Assembly: GCF_025210595.1 (NCBI RefSeq)
Contig: NZ_JAOARH010000080.1
Coordinates: forward strand, 1 to 58,343
DNA: 58,343 nucleotides
DNA from: Winogradskyella sp.
Lineage (GTDB): Bacteria; Bacteroidota; Bacteroidia; Flavobacteriales; Flavobacteriaceae
Direction of reading: 5' to 3'
This document shows, in pieces, positions 45,549-54,735 of this stretch (positions are counted from its first letter, which is position 1; each line of letters begins with the position of its first letter). Both the position numbers and the translations under genes were made by a program. Below the pieces are notes generated by a model. It worked only from the letters and a program-made list of their open reading frames with translations. It was not told the DNA's origin and did no database searches.

Positions 45549-47738
45549 TTAATTTATTTTATCGCCTAAATTAACATCGATAAATTTAGTCATTTTCTTG
45601 TATAAATGTAATCTGGTATTGCCACCATAAATGCCATGATTTTTATCTGGATAAATCATCCATTCAAATTGCTTATTTGCTTGCACTAAAGCTTCAACCA
45701 TACGCATGGTATTTTGCAAATGCACATTATCATCTCCAGATCCATGAATTAATAAGAAATCTCCTTTTAATTTATCAACATGATTTATTGGTGAATTTTC
45801 ATCATAACCACTAGGATTCTCATTTGGTGTTGTCATATAACGCTCAGTATAAATGGAATCATAAAATCTCCAACTCGTTACTGGCGCAACTGCAATAGCC
45901 ATTTTAAAAACATCATTACCTTTAAATAGTGCATTGCTACTCATAAAGCCTCCATAACTCCATCCCCAAATTCCTATTCGAGATTCATCTATATATGGCA
46001 AAGCTCCTAGTTTTTTGGCGGCAGCGATTTGATCTTCAACTTCATATTTACCTAATTCATTCTGTGTTACTTTTTTAAAGTTAGCACCTTTAAATCCTGT
46101 TCCTCTACCATCAATACAAACTACTACATAGCCTTTTTGCGCTAACATTTGATACCAATAATCATTTGCACCATTCCAACGATTTGCAACTTGTTGTGAA
46201 CCTGGCCCAGAATATTGATACATAAATAAAGGATATGCTTTATTTTCATCAAAATTAGCAGGTTTAATCATCCACATGTTTAAATCGTTACCATTGACAT
46301 TTATGGTACTGAATTCTTTTTTAGATGTTTTATAACCTTCAACTTTCTCAGCAAGCTTATTGTTGTTTTTAATTCCTTTTACAAGTTTCCCTGTTTTAGA
46401 ACTGTGTAAGGTATATTTTGGTGGTGTTGTTGCGCTAGAATGTGTATTTATAAAATAGGTGAAATCTGCACTAAACGCTGCACTATTGGTTCCATCTATT
46501 TTAGTTAAACGTTTTTTAGTCTTTCCGTTTAACTTAATGGAATATACATCTCTATTTATAGAACCATTTTCTACAGATTGGTAATAAATTGTATTCTCTT
46601 TTTGATTAAATCCGTAATAATCGGTCACTTCCCAATTTCCATTAGTAACCTGATTGATTAACTTCCCTTCTTCCGAATAATGATAGATATGGTTATAACC
46701 ATCTTTCTCGCTCGTCCAAATAAAACTACTGTCTTTTAGAAAGGTTAAATTGAAAGTAACATCAACATAGGCTTTGTCCTTTTCTTCTAGAACCAAATCA
46801 TAATTCATGGTATTAGTATCAATAAACCATAAATCTAGTTCGTTCTGATGGCGATTCATATATTGTGCACTCAGTACGTTATCCTTATTTGTCCATTTAA
46901 TTCTCGGAATATAAAAATCGTTGTAAGCTTTACTTGGTTTCACTTCTTTGTTAGTACTGGTATTTAAGTCATAAACATGAAGTGATATTTTAGAATTAGC
47001 TTCACCTGCTTTAGGATATTTAAACACGTGTTGTGTTTGGTACAAATCAGAACCAAAAACATCCATTGAAAATTCTGGCACTTCAGATTCATCAAAACGG
47101 ATAAAAGCAATTTTATCACTTGCTTTGTTCCAATCAAAAGCTCTTACAAAACTAAATTCTTCTTCATAAACCCAATCTGTAATTCCGTTGATGATTTTAT
47201 TCTTTTCACCATCAAAAGTAAGCTGCTGTATTTCACCAGAATTTAAATCTTTCACATAAAGATTATTCTCAAAACCGTAAGCAATTTTAGTACCATCTGG
47301 AGAAAGTGTTGGCTCTTGAACCCAATCTTCAGAAACTTTAGTAAGTTTTTTATCTTTTATATCATAAACATAATACTCACCAAGTCTAGAACGTCTATAG
47401 ACTGGCATTTCCTTAGTGGTTAATATTACTTTAGATTCGTCATTACTAAACTTGTAATCAAAAAAACCTTGAATTTCTGCAATATCAGCAGAAGTCACCA
47501 AGGTTTTTACTTTTTCTAAAGTTTTATAATCGTAAATATCTATTGTAGACGCATTAGTTTGTCTATTGAAATTTAAAACAGAATACTGTTTACCGTTTTT
47601 CATAGAGTGAAGCGCTTGCATACCTTCTGTTCTAAAGGCACCACTCCAAATCTCTTCGAGTGTAATTTGTTTGTTTTGACAATAAATGGACGAAGTAATT
47701 AAAAATCCTATTATCGCAACAAAGGGTCTTAATTTCAT
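45549..47738 (-). CDS. Dipeptidyl peptidase IV (S9B), exported
   Basis: A 729-residue serine peptidase with a signal peptide (MKLRPFVAIIGFLITSSIYC). The N-terminal part is a beta-propeller carrying DWVYEEEF, the double-Glu motif that binds the free N-terminus and defines DPP4 enzymes. The C-terminal alpha/beta hydrolase domain has GWSYGG with Ser594, the acid in HGSGDDNVH and the His in DKNHGIYGG. It removes X-Pro or X-Ala dipeptides in the periplasm. The Cys at the signal end (YCQN) could also allow lipid attachment. The gene heads the POT transporter group. Confidence 0.93.
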   Translation of the reverse strand: MKLRPFVAIIGFLITSSIYCQNKQITLEEIWSGAFRTEGMQALHSMKNGKQYSVLNFNRQTNASTIDIYDYKTLEKVKTLVTSADIAEIQGFFDYKFSNDESKVILTTKEMPVYRRSRLGEYYVYDIKDKKLTKVSEDWVQEPTLSPDGTKIAYGFENNLYVKDLNSGEIQQLTFDGEKNKIINGITDWVYEEEFSFVRAFDWNKASDKIAFIRFDESEVPEFSMDVFGSDLYQTQHVFKYPKAGEANSKISLHVYDLNTSTNKEVKPSKAYNDFYIPRIKWTNKDNVLSAQYMNRHQNELDLWFIDTNTMNYDLVLEEKDKAYVDVTFNLTFLKDSSFIWTSEKDGYNHIYHYSEEGKLINQVTNGNWEVTDYYGFNQKENTIYYQSVENGSINRDVYSIKLNGKTKKRLTKIDGTNSAAFSADFTYFINTHSSATTPPKYTLHSSKTGKLVKGIKNNNKLAEKVEGYKTSKKEFSTINVNGNDLNMWMIKPANFDENKAYPLFMYQYSGPGSQQVANRWNGANDYWYQMLAQKGYVVVCIDGRGTGFKGANFKKVTQNELGKYEVEDQIAAAKKLGALPYIDESRIGIWGWSYGGFMSSNALFKGNDVFKMAIAVAPVTSWRFYDSIYTERYMTTPNENPSGYDENSPINHVDKLKGDFLLIHGSGDDNVHLQNTMRMVEALVQANKQFEWMIYPDKNHGIYGGNTRLHLYKKMTKFIDVNLGDKIN

Positions 47739-47858
47739 ATATTTTTAATTTCAATAAAGCAATGCCAAGTTTACTAAAAATTATGCAGAAAACAGCGATT
47801 ATTAACAGTAAATCGGCAATAATAAAAGATTAAGCACCCATTTTATCCGTTTCCTAAG

Positions 47859-47866
47859 TATCTTTG
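47859..47866 (+). promoter_or_regulatory. Putative -7 box for HMG-CoA reductase
   Basis: TATCTTTG fits TAnnTTTG and lies 22 bases before the ATG at 47889. No good TTTG -33 element was found at the usual spacing. Confidence 0.5.
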
Positions 47867-47888
47867 CTTTTTAAAAAATGATTAATCT

Positions 47889-49196
47889 ATGCCAAACACT
47901 ATTTCTGGCTTTTCTAAACTTTCAAAATCTGAAAAAATCGAATGGCTTTTAGATACTTATTTTAAAGATAAGGCATCCGCAAGAACTTTAGTGAAACAGT
48001 ATTGGAATACTGATAAAAAACTTCAGAAATTACACGATGAGTTTATAGAAAACACAGTAACCAACTTTTATTTACCTCTAGGTGTGGCTCCTAATTTCTA
48101 TGTAAATCAAAAGCTATACACCATTCCTATGGCTATAGAAGAAAGTTCTGTAGTAGCTGCTGCAAGTAAAGCAGCAAAGTTTTGGCTAGACAGAGGAGGC
48201 TTTAAAGCAGAAGTGATTGCTACTGAAAAAATTGGTCAAGTTCATTTTACTTACAGTGGAGACTCAAAGACACTACAATCGTTTTTTAAAACCATTAAAT
48301 CAAAGTTAATTTCTGAAACTAAAGACATTACCAAAAACATGGAGCGTCGTGGTGGTGGAATTTTAGATATTGAACTCAGAGACATTAGTAGCGAATTAGA
48401 TAATTACTATCAATTACACGCTACGTTTGAAACATTAGATGCCATGGGTGCTAATTTTATTAACTCTTGTCTTGAGCAATTTGCTAAAACCTTTAAAAAC
48501 GAAGCTAAGAACCATCTTAAGGGTGAAGTAGATATTGTTATGAGCATTCTTTCTAACTATGTTCCAAATTGCTTAGTTAGAGCAGAAGTGTCTTGCCCTA
48601 TTGATGATTTAAAAAGCAAAGACATTTCTAACCCACAACTTTTTGCTACAAAATTTAAACAAGCCATTAATATTGCTGAAATAGAACCATACAGAGCCGT
48701 TACCCACAATAAGGGTATTATGAATGGTATTGATGCGGTTGTATTGGCTACAGGTAACGATTTTAGAGCCGTTGAAGCTGGCATACATGCTTATGCATCA
48801 AGACATGGAAAGTATTCTAGTTTAACACATTGCACCATTGAAGATGATATTTTTAAATTTTGGATTGAAATTCCTTTGGCTTTAGGTACTGTAGGTGGCT
48901 TAACCACATTACACCCTTTAGTTAAATTTTCTTTGGAAATGCTCGAAAAACCTTCAGCAAAAGATTTAATGCAAATTGTTGCTGTTGCAGGATTGGCTCA
49001 AAATTTTGCTGCTGTAAAATCATTGACTACAACAGGAATTCAAGAAGGACATATGAAAATGCATTTGATGAATATCTTAAATCAGTTTGAAGCTACCACT
49101 GAAGAAAAAAAGAAATTAACAGAACATTTTAAAACCAACACAGTAACACACAGTGCTGTGGTTGAAGCTATTAAAAATTTACGATTAACAGATTAA
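47889..49196 (+). CDS. Hydroxymethylglutaryl-CoA reductase, class II
   Basis: A 435-residue soluble enzyme of the class II (often called degradative) type. Marks: ENTVTNFYLPLGVAPNF with the catalytic Glu, NKGIMNGIDAV with the catalytic Lys, ATGNDFRAVEAG with the Asp, and the His in QEGHMKMHL. Class II enzymes typically use NADH. In Flavobacteria, which make isoprenoids through mevalonate, this enzyme is expected to work in the biosynthetic direction. A GHMP kinase follows after 59 bases. The other mevalonate-pathway genes are not in the window. Confidence 0.93.
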   Translation: MPNTISGFSKLSKSEKIEWLLDTYFKDKASARTLVKQYWNTDKKLQKLHDEFIENTVTNFYLPLGVAPNFYVNQKLYTIPMAIEESSVVAAASKAAKFWLDRGGFKAEVIATEKIGQVHFTYSGDSKTLQSFFKTIKSKLISETKDITKNMERRGGGILDIELRDISSELDNYYQLHATFETLDAMGANFINSCLEQFAKTFKNEAKNHLKGEVDIVMSILSNYVPNCLVRAEVSCPIDDLKSKDISNPQLFATKFKQAINIAEIEPYRAVTHNKGIMNGIDAVVLATGNDFRAVEAGIHAYASRHGKYSSLTHCTIEDDIFKFWIEIPLALGTVGGLTTLHPLVKFSLEMLEKPSAKDLMQIVAVAGLAQNFAAVKSLTTTGIQEGHMKMHLMNILNQFEATTEEKKKLTEHFKTNTVTHSAVVEAIKNLRLTD

Positions 49197-49255
49197 CGAT
49201 TTCATCCCAAAAATTAAACTCCAAAACTCCTTAGACAAAATCTAGATTATACATT

Positions 49256-50185
49256 TTGAATTTTAAATCTAAAACATACAGAAGCAACGGTAAACTTTTA
49301 TTATCTGGTGAATATGTGGTATTAGATGGTGCAAAAGCTTTGGCTATACCTACTAAATATGGACAAAGCTTAACTGTTGAAGAAAATGACACTTATTCCA
49401 TTATCTGGAGAAGCTATGATGATAAAGGCGAACTTTGGTTTAAGGACGAGTTTACTTTAGAAGAGATTGCCACATCTCAAAATATTGAAATTCGCAATGA
49501 TATTAGCAATAGACTTATTCAAATTATTAAGGCTGCACAAGATTTAAATCCTGAGTTCTTAAATTCTAACCAAGGTTATAATATTGCAACGCATTTAGAT
49601 TTTAACCGAAAATGGGGTTTAGGAACTTCATCAACTCTAATAAACAATGTAGCTAATTGGGCAAAAATCAATGCTTATCAACTTTTAAACAAAACCTTTG
49701 GTGGCAGTGGTTATGATATTGCTTGCGCAGAGCATAATACTCCTATAACTTATCAATTAAAACAACCTGAAAGCCCTTTAATAGAACCTATTACGTTTAA
49801 CCCTGTATTTAAAAACCAACTGTATTTTGTTTATCTTAATCAGAAACAAAATAGCAGAGACGGTATTAAAGCTTATAAAGCATTAAATAAAGTAAGCCAT
49901 GCTACTATAGAAAGCATAAATGGCATTACAGACGCTATGATAAATTGCTCTTCTCTAGATTCATTTGAACGCTTAATAACAACACACGAAAGCATTATAG
50001 CTGATTTAATTAATCAGCCCACCATTACATCTAAACTATTTAATGATTATCATTTAGGTGAGATTAAAAGCCTTGGTGCTTGGGGAGGCGATTTTGTTTT
50101 AGCAACTTCTAAAACAGATCCTTCAGGTTATTTTAAAAGTAAAGGTCTTGATGTCGTTATTCCATATACTGAAATGGTTTTGTAA
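49256..50185 (+). CDS. GYDIA-family GHMP kinase, probably of the mevalonate pathway
   Basis: A 309-residue GHMP-fold kinase. It begins with the substrate-side GKLLLSGEYVVLDGAKALA, has the phosphate loop GLGTSSTLINN near residue 121, and GGSGYDIACA, the block after which this Bacteroidota group is named. The start is TTG at 49256: a TAG at 49232 closes the frame and no ATG lies between. Located behind HMG-CoA reductase, it is likely to phosphorylate mevalonate or phosphomevalonate, though which is not shown. A strong terminator follows. Confidence 0.88.
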   Translation: MNFKSKTYRSNGKLLLSGEYVVLDGAKALAIPTKYGQSLTVEENDTYSIIWRSYDDKGELWFKDEFTLEEIATSQNIEIRNDISNRLIQIIKAAQDLNPEFLNSNQGYNIATHLDFNRKWGLGTSSTLINNVANWAKINAYQLLNKTFGGSGYDIACAEHNTPITYQLKQPESPLIEPITFNPVFKNQLYFVYLNQKQNSRDGIKAYKALNKVSHATIESINGITDAMINCSSLDSFERLITTHESIIADLINQPTITSKLFNDYHLGEIKSLGAWGGDFVLATSKTDPSGYFKSKGLDVVIPYTEMVL

Positions 50186-50250
50186 AAATATAGAATTAAA
50201 GTTTATAAACTTCAACAAGCTCAGTCTAACAAAATATTTCACACAAACTA

Positions 50251-50278
50251 AAAGGCTTTGCATTTCTGCAAAGCCTTT
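50251..50278. terminator. Hairpin terminator between converging genes
   Basis: AAAGGCTTTGC and GCAAAGCCTTT form a perfect 11-bp stem with a 6-base loop. It sits between the GHMP kinase gene and the converging PpiD-like gene and can serve both. Confidence 0.85.
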
Positions 50279-50303
50279 ATAACTTTTAAAGCTCATTTAC
50301 TAA

Positions 50304-52460
50304 TTAGTAAACCGTTTTAGCCCTGTTATCTTCTATATCTGTTGCTTTTTCTAGTGCTTGATATACTTTTCCTTGCACTGAGTTTCTAAGTGTTGTATTT
50401 AATCTATTCATAATAGATGTGTAGTTATCTAACTTTGTAGCGTCAGTAACTTTAGTCACTTCTATAACATAAACACCTTTCTCACCATCTATAAGTTTTG
50501 ATGTCTTACCTTGCTCTAATCCAAAAGCAGCACCAATAACCTTAGGCTCTACTCCTGCACCAGAAAGTGTTGTGTTCTTTAAAGTTAAAGCAGCAGCTGT
50601 TCTAGGGCTTTGCCCTTGATTCTTTGCTATTTCATCAACAGTAGTTGCTGTTATTTTTTCGCGAATCATTTTCGCTTTCTTTTCTTTTCTAATTTCAGGT
50701 AATGCAGTAATAGAAGCATCTTCTACACTCATCAATCCTTTTTCGTTCTTTTCTACCAACTTAGCAACGATAAATCCAAATCCTGAAATTGGGAAGTTTT
50801 TATAATCACCTATTGCTGTTCCTTCTTCAAAAGCCCAACGTACCACTTGTCTCTGACTTCCTAAACCAGGCATGTTTTCATCTAATTCTTTAAACGTAAT
50901 TGGCTTTACTGCTAACTCACGCTCTTCTGCTAATTTGTTAAAATCACCATCTTTAGCAGCAATTTCAAACTTAGACATGCTGTTGAAAACACCATCTAAT
51001 GTTTCTTGAGATGGTTCAATTTTTCTTGCTATTGTTCCTACTTTATACGTGTTATTAAAACTCGTTTGCTCTAAAATTTCAATAACGTGGTATCCGAATG
51101 AAGTACCTACTACATCAACATCACCTTTTTTATTATCAAAAGAAAAAGCTTTAAACTCTGGTGCCATGCCTGCATTGTAAGCAAACTCAATCTCACCATC
51201 TTTTTCATTACTCACTTTATCAGATGATAACTCTAACAAGTCCATAAACTTAGTACCACTTTTAATTTTTGCTAAAATACTATCTGCTGTTTGCTTAGCT
51301 TCTTCTGGTGTTTTTGTTACAGAAGCGTCTGCTCTTTGTCCACCTGCAAAAGGAATTAAAATGTGTCTAACTTTTACAGAATCTGCCTTTTCTTCAACAG
51401 CAATCATTTTAGAAAGCTTAAAGTATTCTCCATCTTTATAAGGCCCATAATATTCACCAACTTCTAATTTTGCTAAACTATCTTTAGCAACAGCTGGTAA
51501 TTGTGCTGTTCTTAAAAAAGTATCGTTGTATTTTATATCAGAATTAGAGTTGATAAATTCTGCAACATCTTTTACTGTATCGAAACCAGGAATAGTATCT
51601 GTATTCTTACTACTCTCATTATATTCAGCTCTATCACTCTTCAATTTTAACAAATCAGCTTTAATAGCATCCTCGTCTGCTTTAGAAGCTTCTTCTTTAA
51701 ATTCTACATAAACTACTTCTCTATTAGCTTCTGCTTCAAACTTTTCTTTGTGCGCTTGCATGTAAGCCTTAATATCTGACTTTGACACTTCTACCAAACT
51801 ATCTGTAATTGTAGTATATGGCACTTGCACATAACGTATATCTACATTTTTAGCATCTGCTAAATAGTCATCCTCTGCTTCAGAAATTGTAGTACTAACA
51901 CCAGCTTTAATCATATTATAATATGTTTGCTGAAGTGCATTAGAAGCAATAGATTGCTCATTATTTGTCCAAATATCATAATTGATATTAAAAGATTGCC
52001 CAGCCGAAGTCAACGGAGCAGAATCTGGACTAATATCCTTAAGGTTGCTTATAAATGCATTAAGACGATTTACATCAAAGTTTCCGTTTTCATCTTGAAA
52101 CTCTGGATAAGACTGAAAACTATTTTTAAGCAATTCTCGCATTTCATCTTTTTCTACAGACAATCCTAGTGCTTCATATTCATTATCCATAATAATTTTA
52201 CGAAGTTCTTGATTGTAAATTGCATTCATAGCTTGTGTAGAAGTTATTCTACCACCTGCTCTATCTTGATAGTTTTTTACTTTTTGCTGAAAATCATTTC
52301 TATCAATATCTACTCCATTTACCGTTGCCACAACTCCTTGCGAATCTGAAAAAGCATTTGGATTATCAATAACACCTTGAATTACAAAAGCAAATAACGC
52401 TAATGCTATTACTAATATTAAGATGAGTGAACGCTGTCTAATTTTATTTAAAATTGCCAT
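50304..52460 (-). CDS. PpiD/SurA-like membrane-anchored peptidyl-prolyl isomerase
   Basis: A 718-residue periplasmic folding factor. It has one N-terminal transmembrane helix (about 10-30, RSLILILVIALALFAFVIQG), a SurA_N-type chaperone region, one clear parvulin domain (about 365-465, with KVRHILIPF and GYHVIEIL) and a second, degenerate rotamase-like part toward the end. The layout follows PpiD, which helps outer-membrane proteins fold at the inner membrane. It lies downstream of the CorC-like gene on the same strand, separated by 185 bases with no recognisable function. Confidence 0.88.
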   Translation of the reverse strand: MAILNKIRQRSLILILVIALALFAFVIQGVIDNPNAFSDSQGVVATVNGVDIDRNDFQQKVKNYQDRAGGRITSTQAMNAIYNQELRKIIMDNEYEALGLSVEKDEMRELLKNSFQSYPEFQDENGNFDVNRLNAFISNLKDISPDSAPLTSAGQSFNINYDIWTNNEQSIASNALQQTYYNMIKAGVSTTISEAEDDYLADAKNVDIRYVQVPYTTITDSLVEVSKSDIKAYMQAHKEKFEAEANREVVYVEFKEEASKADEDAIKADLLKLKSDRAEYNESSKNTDTIPGFDTVKDVAEFINSNSDIKYNDTFLRTAQLPAVAKDSLAKLEVGEYYGPYKDGEYFKLSKMIAVEEKADSVKVRHILIPFAGGQRADASVTKTPEEAKQTADSILAKIKSGTKFMDLLELSSDKVSNEKDGEIEFAYNAGMAPEFKAFSFDNKKGDVDVVGTSFGYHVIEILEQTSFNNTYKVGTIARKIEPSQETLDGVFNSMSKFEIAAKDGDFNKLAEERELAVKPITFKELDENMPGLGSQRQVVRWAFEEGTAIGDYKNFPISGFGFIVAKLVEKNEKGLMSVEDASITALPEIRKEKKAKMIREKITATTVDEIAKNQGQSPRTAAALTLKNTTLSGAGVEPKVIGAAFGLEQGKTSKLIDGEKGVYVIEVTKVTDATKLDNYTSIMNRLNTTLRNSVQGKVYQALEKATDIEDNRAKTVY

Positions 52461-52645
52461 AGTTTATAATTATCTATTTAAATTTTTAACACTATTACTG
52501 AGTAATCTACAACTAATAATAGACTAGATTAACCATTACATGTTAAACACCCTTTATGGGCTTTAGTGTAAATAAGTGTGCGAAAATAGTATTTTCTAAT
52601 AAATTATAAAAGGAGATACCTAGTTTTTGTCTGCTATTGAAGTTA

Positions 52646-53935
52646 TTAATCTACTTCAAGTATTCTTAACCTCACAATATCTATTTTTGTTAAGGATACT
52701 TCTTCTATAGTAAATTTAAAATTCTCTATCTGAACAGCTTCATTTTCTTCTGGAATACCTTCGGTTTCATTAACTATTAATCCACCTAAGGTTTCATAAG
52801 TTTCACTTTCTGGAAGATTTAATTTGTAGGTTTCGTTGATATAGTCTACTTCTAATCTTGCTGACAACCTATAAGTGTTCTCGTCTATTTGCTCTTCAGT
52901 GAGGTCTAATGTATCGTGCTCATCTTCAATTTCACCAAACAACTCTTCTACAATATCTTCTACAGACATTATACCCGAAGTACCACCATATTCATCAATT
53001 ACAACAGCCAAACTTTGGCGTTTTTTTGTTAAAATATTAAGCACATCTTTAATAAGAATGGTCTCTGGCACAAAACTTACAGGTATTACAATAGACTTAA
53101 TATTTTTTGGTTTTTTAAAAAGCTCAAAGGCATGCACATAACCCAAAATATCATCGATATTGTTTTTATATACAATGATTTTTGTGTGTCCTGTTTCAAT
53201 AAAAAGCTGACTTAAATTTCCTATTGATTCTGAAATATCAACCGCTGTAATTTCTGTACGAGGTACCATAACCTCTCTAGCCTTTACATCGGAGAATTCG
53301 AGCGCATTTTGAAAAATTTGAATTTCACTATCTACTTCTTCATGGTCTTCAACCGATTCCATTTGTTCGCTTATATAATTACCAAGCTCTACCTTGGTCA
53401 TTGCTAAAACAGCATCCTCTCCTTTAGCTTTAAATACGTTTTTTAAGATGGTATCAGATATCCAAAGCACAAAATCAGAAATCCAACTAAAAATCACATA
53501 AAACATATAAGTTGGTAGCGCTAAAACTTTCATTAAAGTGTTGGCATAGATTTGAAAAAACACTTTTGGAAGAAACTCTGCTGTAATTAAAATAACAAAA
53601 GTAGAAATTGCGGTTTGCGTTAATAATTGCAAATCTTGAAATAAATACGTTAATATCGTATTCTCTATAGGCAACATAGACTGAAACCACTTAACCAAAA
53701 CATCGCCCATTTTAAGCCCATAAATTACTAGTGCTATATTGTTTCCAATTAGCATTGTTGCAATGTATTTTGAAGGCTTAGCTGTTAATTTTCTTAATAT
53801 TCGTCCTAAGAAGTCTTCTTGTTTTTTTTCTAAGGCTATATGTATCTTATTAGAAGACACATAGGCTATTTCCATCCCAGAAAAAAATGCTGAAAGAATA
53901 AGTGTTGTAACTATAAGGACAATATCAACAGTCAT
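52646..53935 (-). CDS. CNNM/CorC-type membrane protein with CBS pair (hemolysin family, GldE-like)
   Basis: A 429-residue inner-membrane protein: DUF21/CNNM transmembrane part (about 1-180), a CBS pair (about 205-335, with VMVPRTEITAVD and IVIDEYGGTSGIMSVEDIVEEL) and a CorC_HlyC domain (about 350-429). Such proteins are often called hemolysins but act in Mg/Co efflux or transport control; in Flavobacterium a related protein, GldE, supports gliding. Without a neighbouring gldD the gliding role cannot be claimed here. It starts 6 bases after the 62-residue membrane protein gene. Confidence 0.88.
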   Translation of the reverse strand: MTVDIVLIVTTLILSAFFSGMEIAYVSSNKIHIALEKKQEDFLGRILRKLTAKPSKYIATMLIGNNIALVIYGLKMGDVLVKWFQSMLPIENTILTYLFQDLQLLTQTAISTFVILITAEFLPKVFFQIYANTLMKVLALPTYMFYVIFSWISDFVLWISDTILKNVFKAKGEDAVLAMTKVELGNYISEQMESVEDHEEVDSEIQIFQNALEFSDVKAREVMVPRTEITAVDISESIGNLSQLFIETGHTKIIVYKNNIDDILGYVHAFELFKKPKNIKSIVIPVSFVPETILIKDVLNILTKKRQSLAVVIDEYGGTSGIMSVEDIVEELFGEIEDEHDTLDLTEEQIDENTYRLSARLEVDYINETYKLNLPESETYETLGGLIVNETEGIPEENEAVQIENFKFTIEEVSLTKIDIVRLRILEVD

Positions 53936-53941
53936 GGACTA

Positions 53942-54130
53942 TTATTTATTTCTGTCCTGAAACTTATTGGAAAAGCGTTTTCTAAAAAAGAACATGAATA
54001 TAGCAAGAGCAACAAAAAACAACGACATATACGATCTATTGCGATCTATAGACCAATTATTAATTGCATCCCAAAGAAAGAGCAATGCAAAGATGATATA
54101 AGCGTATTGAAATAATTTTAGAATCTGCAT
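53942..54130 (-). CDS. Small membrane protein of unknown function
   Basis: A 62-residue protein with two hydrophobic segments (about 7-22 and 36-49) and a basic C-terminus (FFFRKRFSNKFQDRNK). It lies 38 bases after lptC and 6 before the CorC-like gene on the same strand, so it belongs to this envelope operon. The gene position and tight spacing support a real gene. No family was recognised; it may be a partner of the CorC-like protein. Confidence 0.7.
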   Translation of the reverse strand: MQILKLFQYAYIIFALLFLWDAINNWSIDRNRSYMSLFFVALAIFMFFFRKRFSNKFQDRNK

Positions 54131-54168
54131 TAGTTAGTTAATCTTGAATTATTGAATTACAAAGATAG

Positions 54169-54735
54169 TTAATTATTGAGTTCAAAATCACCACCATATT
54201 CTAACATCTGAAATTTCTTAAAATCTTTATCTGAATCAAAACCAAGACCACGAGACACGCCTTCAACTCTATTGAATACCCAAGGCTCGTTGGTAAACAC
54301 CCATTCTAACTTTTCATTGTAGAACAATTGTTCAGTGACGAGTTTTTCGTTCTGGTGAGTTGTAATTGTTACATCTCCTCTTAAATCTATAATATTGGTT
54401 TCTGTATAAAAAATAGCATAGCGCGATGTTATAGTGGTCATTTTACCTTCCTTATCATACACTTTTAAAAGAATACCATTAGGAAACTCTGAAAAAGCAA
54501 AACCTCTATTAGAATAATCTAGCATTTTAGAACTTATAAGGTTTGCTTTTAAACGAACAGTATCCTCAATAAATTCCGTATACTTTAAATCGATATTTTC
54601 TGCTTCTCCTATGGGTTGGTTTTGAAGTATACCAACTTTTTGAACATCACTAAAGTCATTTTCACATGAAAAAAACAAAGTCACAACTAATGTTGTGACT
54701 AAGCTTTTTATGATATGTAAATATTTGTTTTGCAT
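54169..54735 (-). CDS. lptC: LPS export protein LptC, lipoprotein
   Basis: The protein that receives LPS from LptBFG and passes it to LptA. The start at 54735 gives 188 residues with a lipoprotein signal (VVTLFFSCEN, Cys near 24), unlike the simple membrane anchor of E. coli LptC. A start at 54774 would place 13 extra residues before the signal, overlapping the upstream gene. The domain has the LptC-type pairs RGDVTITTHQNEKLVTEQL and FNRVEGVSRGLGFDSD. The TPR gene ends in TAATG with this start, so the two are coupled. Confidence 0.85.
   Translation of the reverse strand: MQNKYLHIIKSLVTTLVVTLFFSCENDFSDVQKVGILQNQPIGEAENIDLKYTEFIEDTVRLKANLISSKMLDYSNRGFAFSEFPNGILLKVYDKEGKMTTITSRYAIFYTETNIIDLRGDVTITTHQNEKLVTEQLFYNEKLEWVFTNEPWVFNRVEGVSRGLGFDSDKDFKKFQMLEYGGDFELNN

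Noticed and set aside
52540-52575. Possible terminator hairpin after the CorC-like gene
   Set aside because: Only a CCC/GGG core pairs cleanly and the flanks do not form a convincing stem with a T-run.
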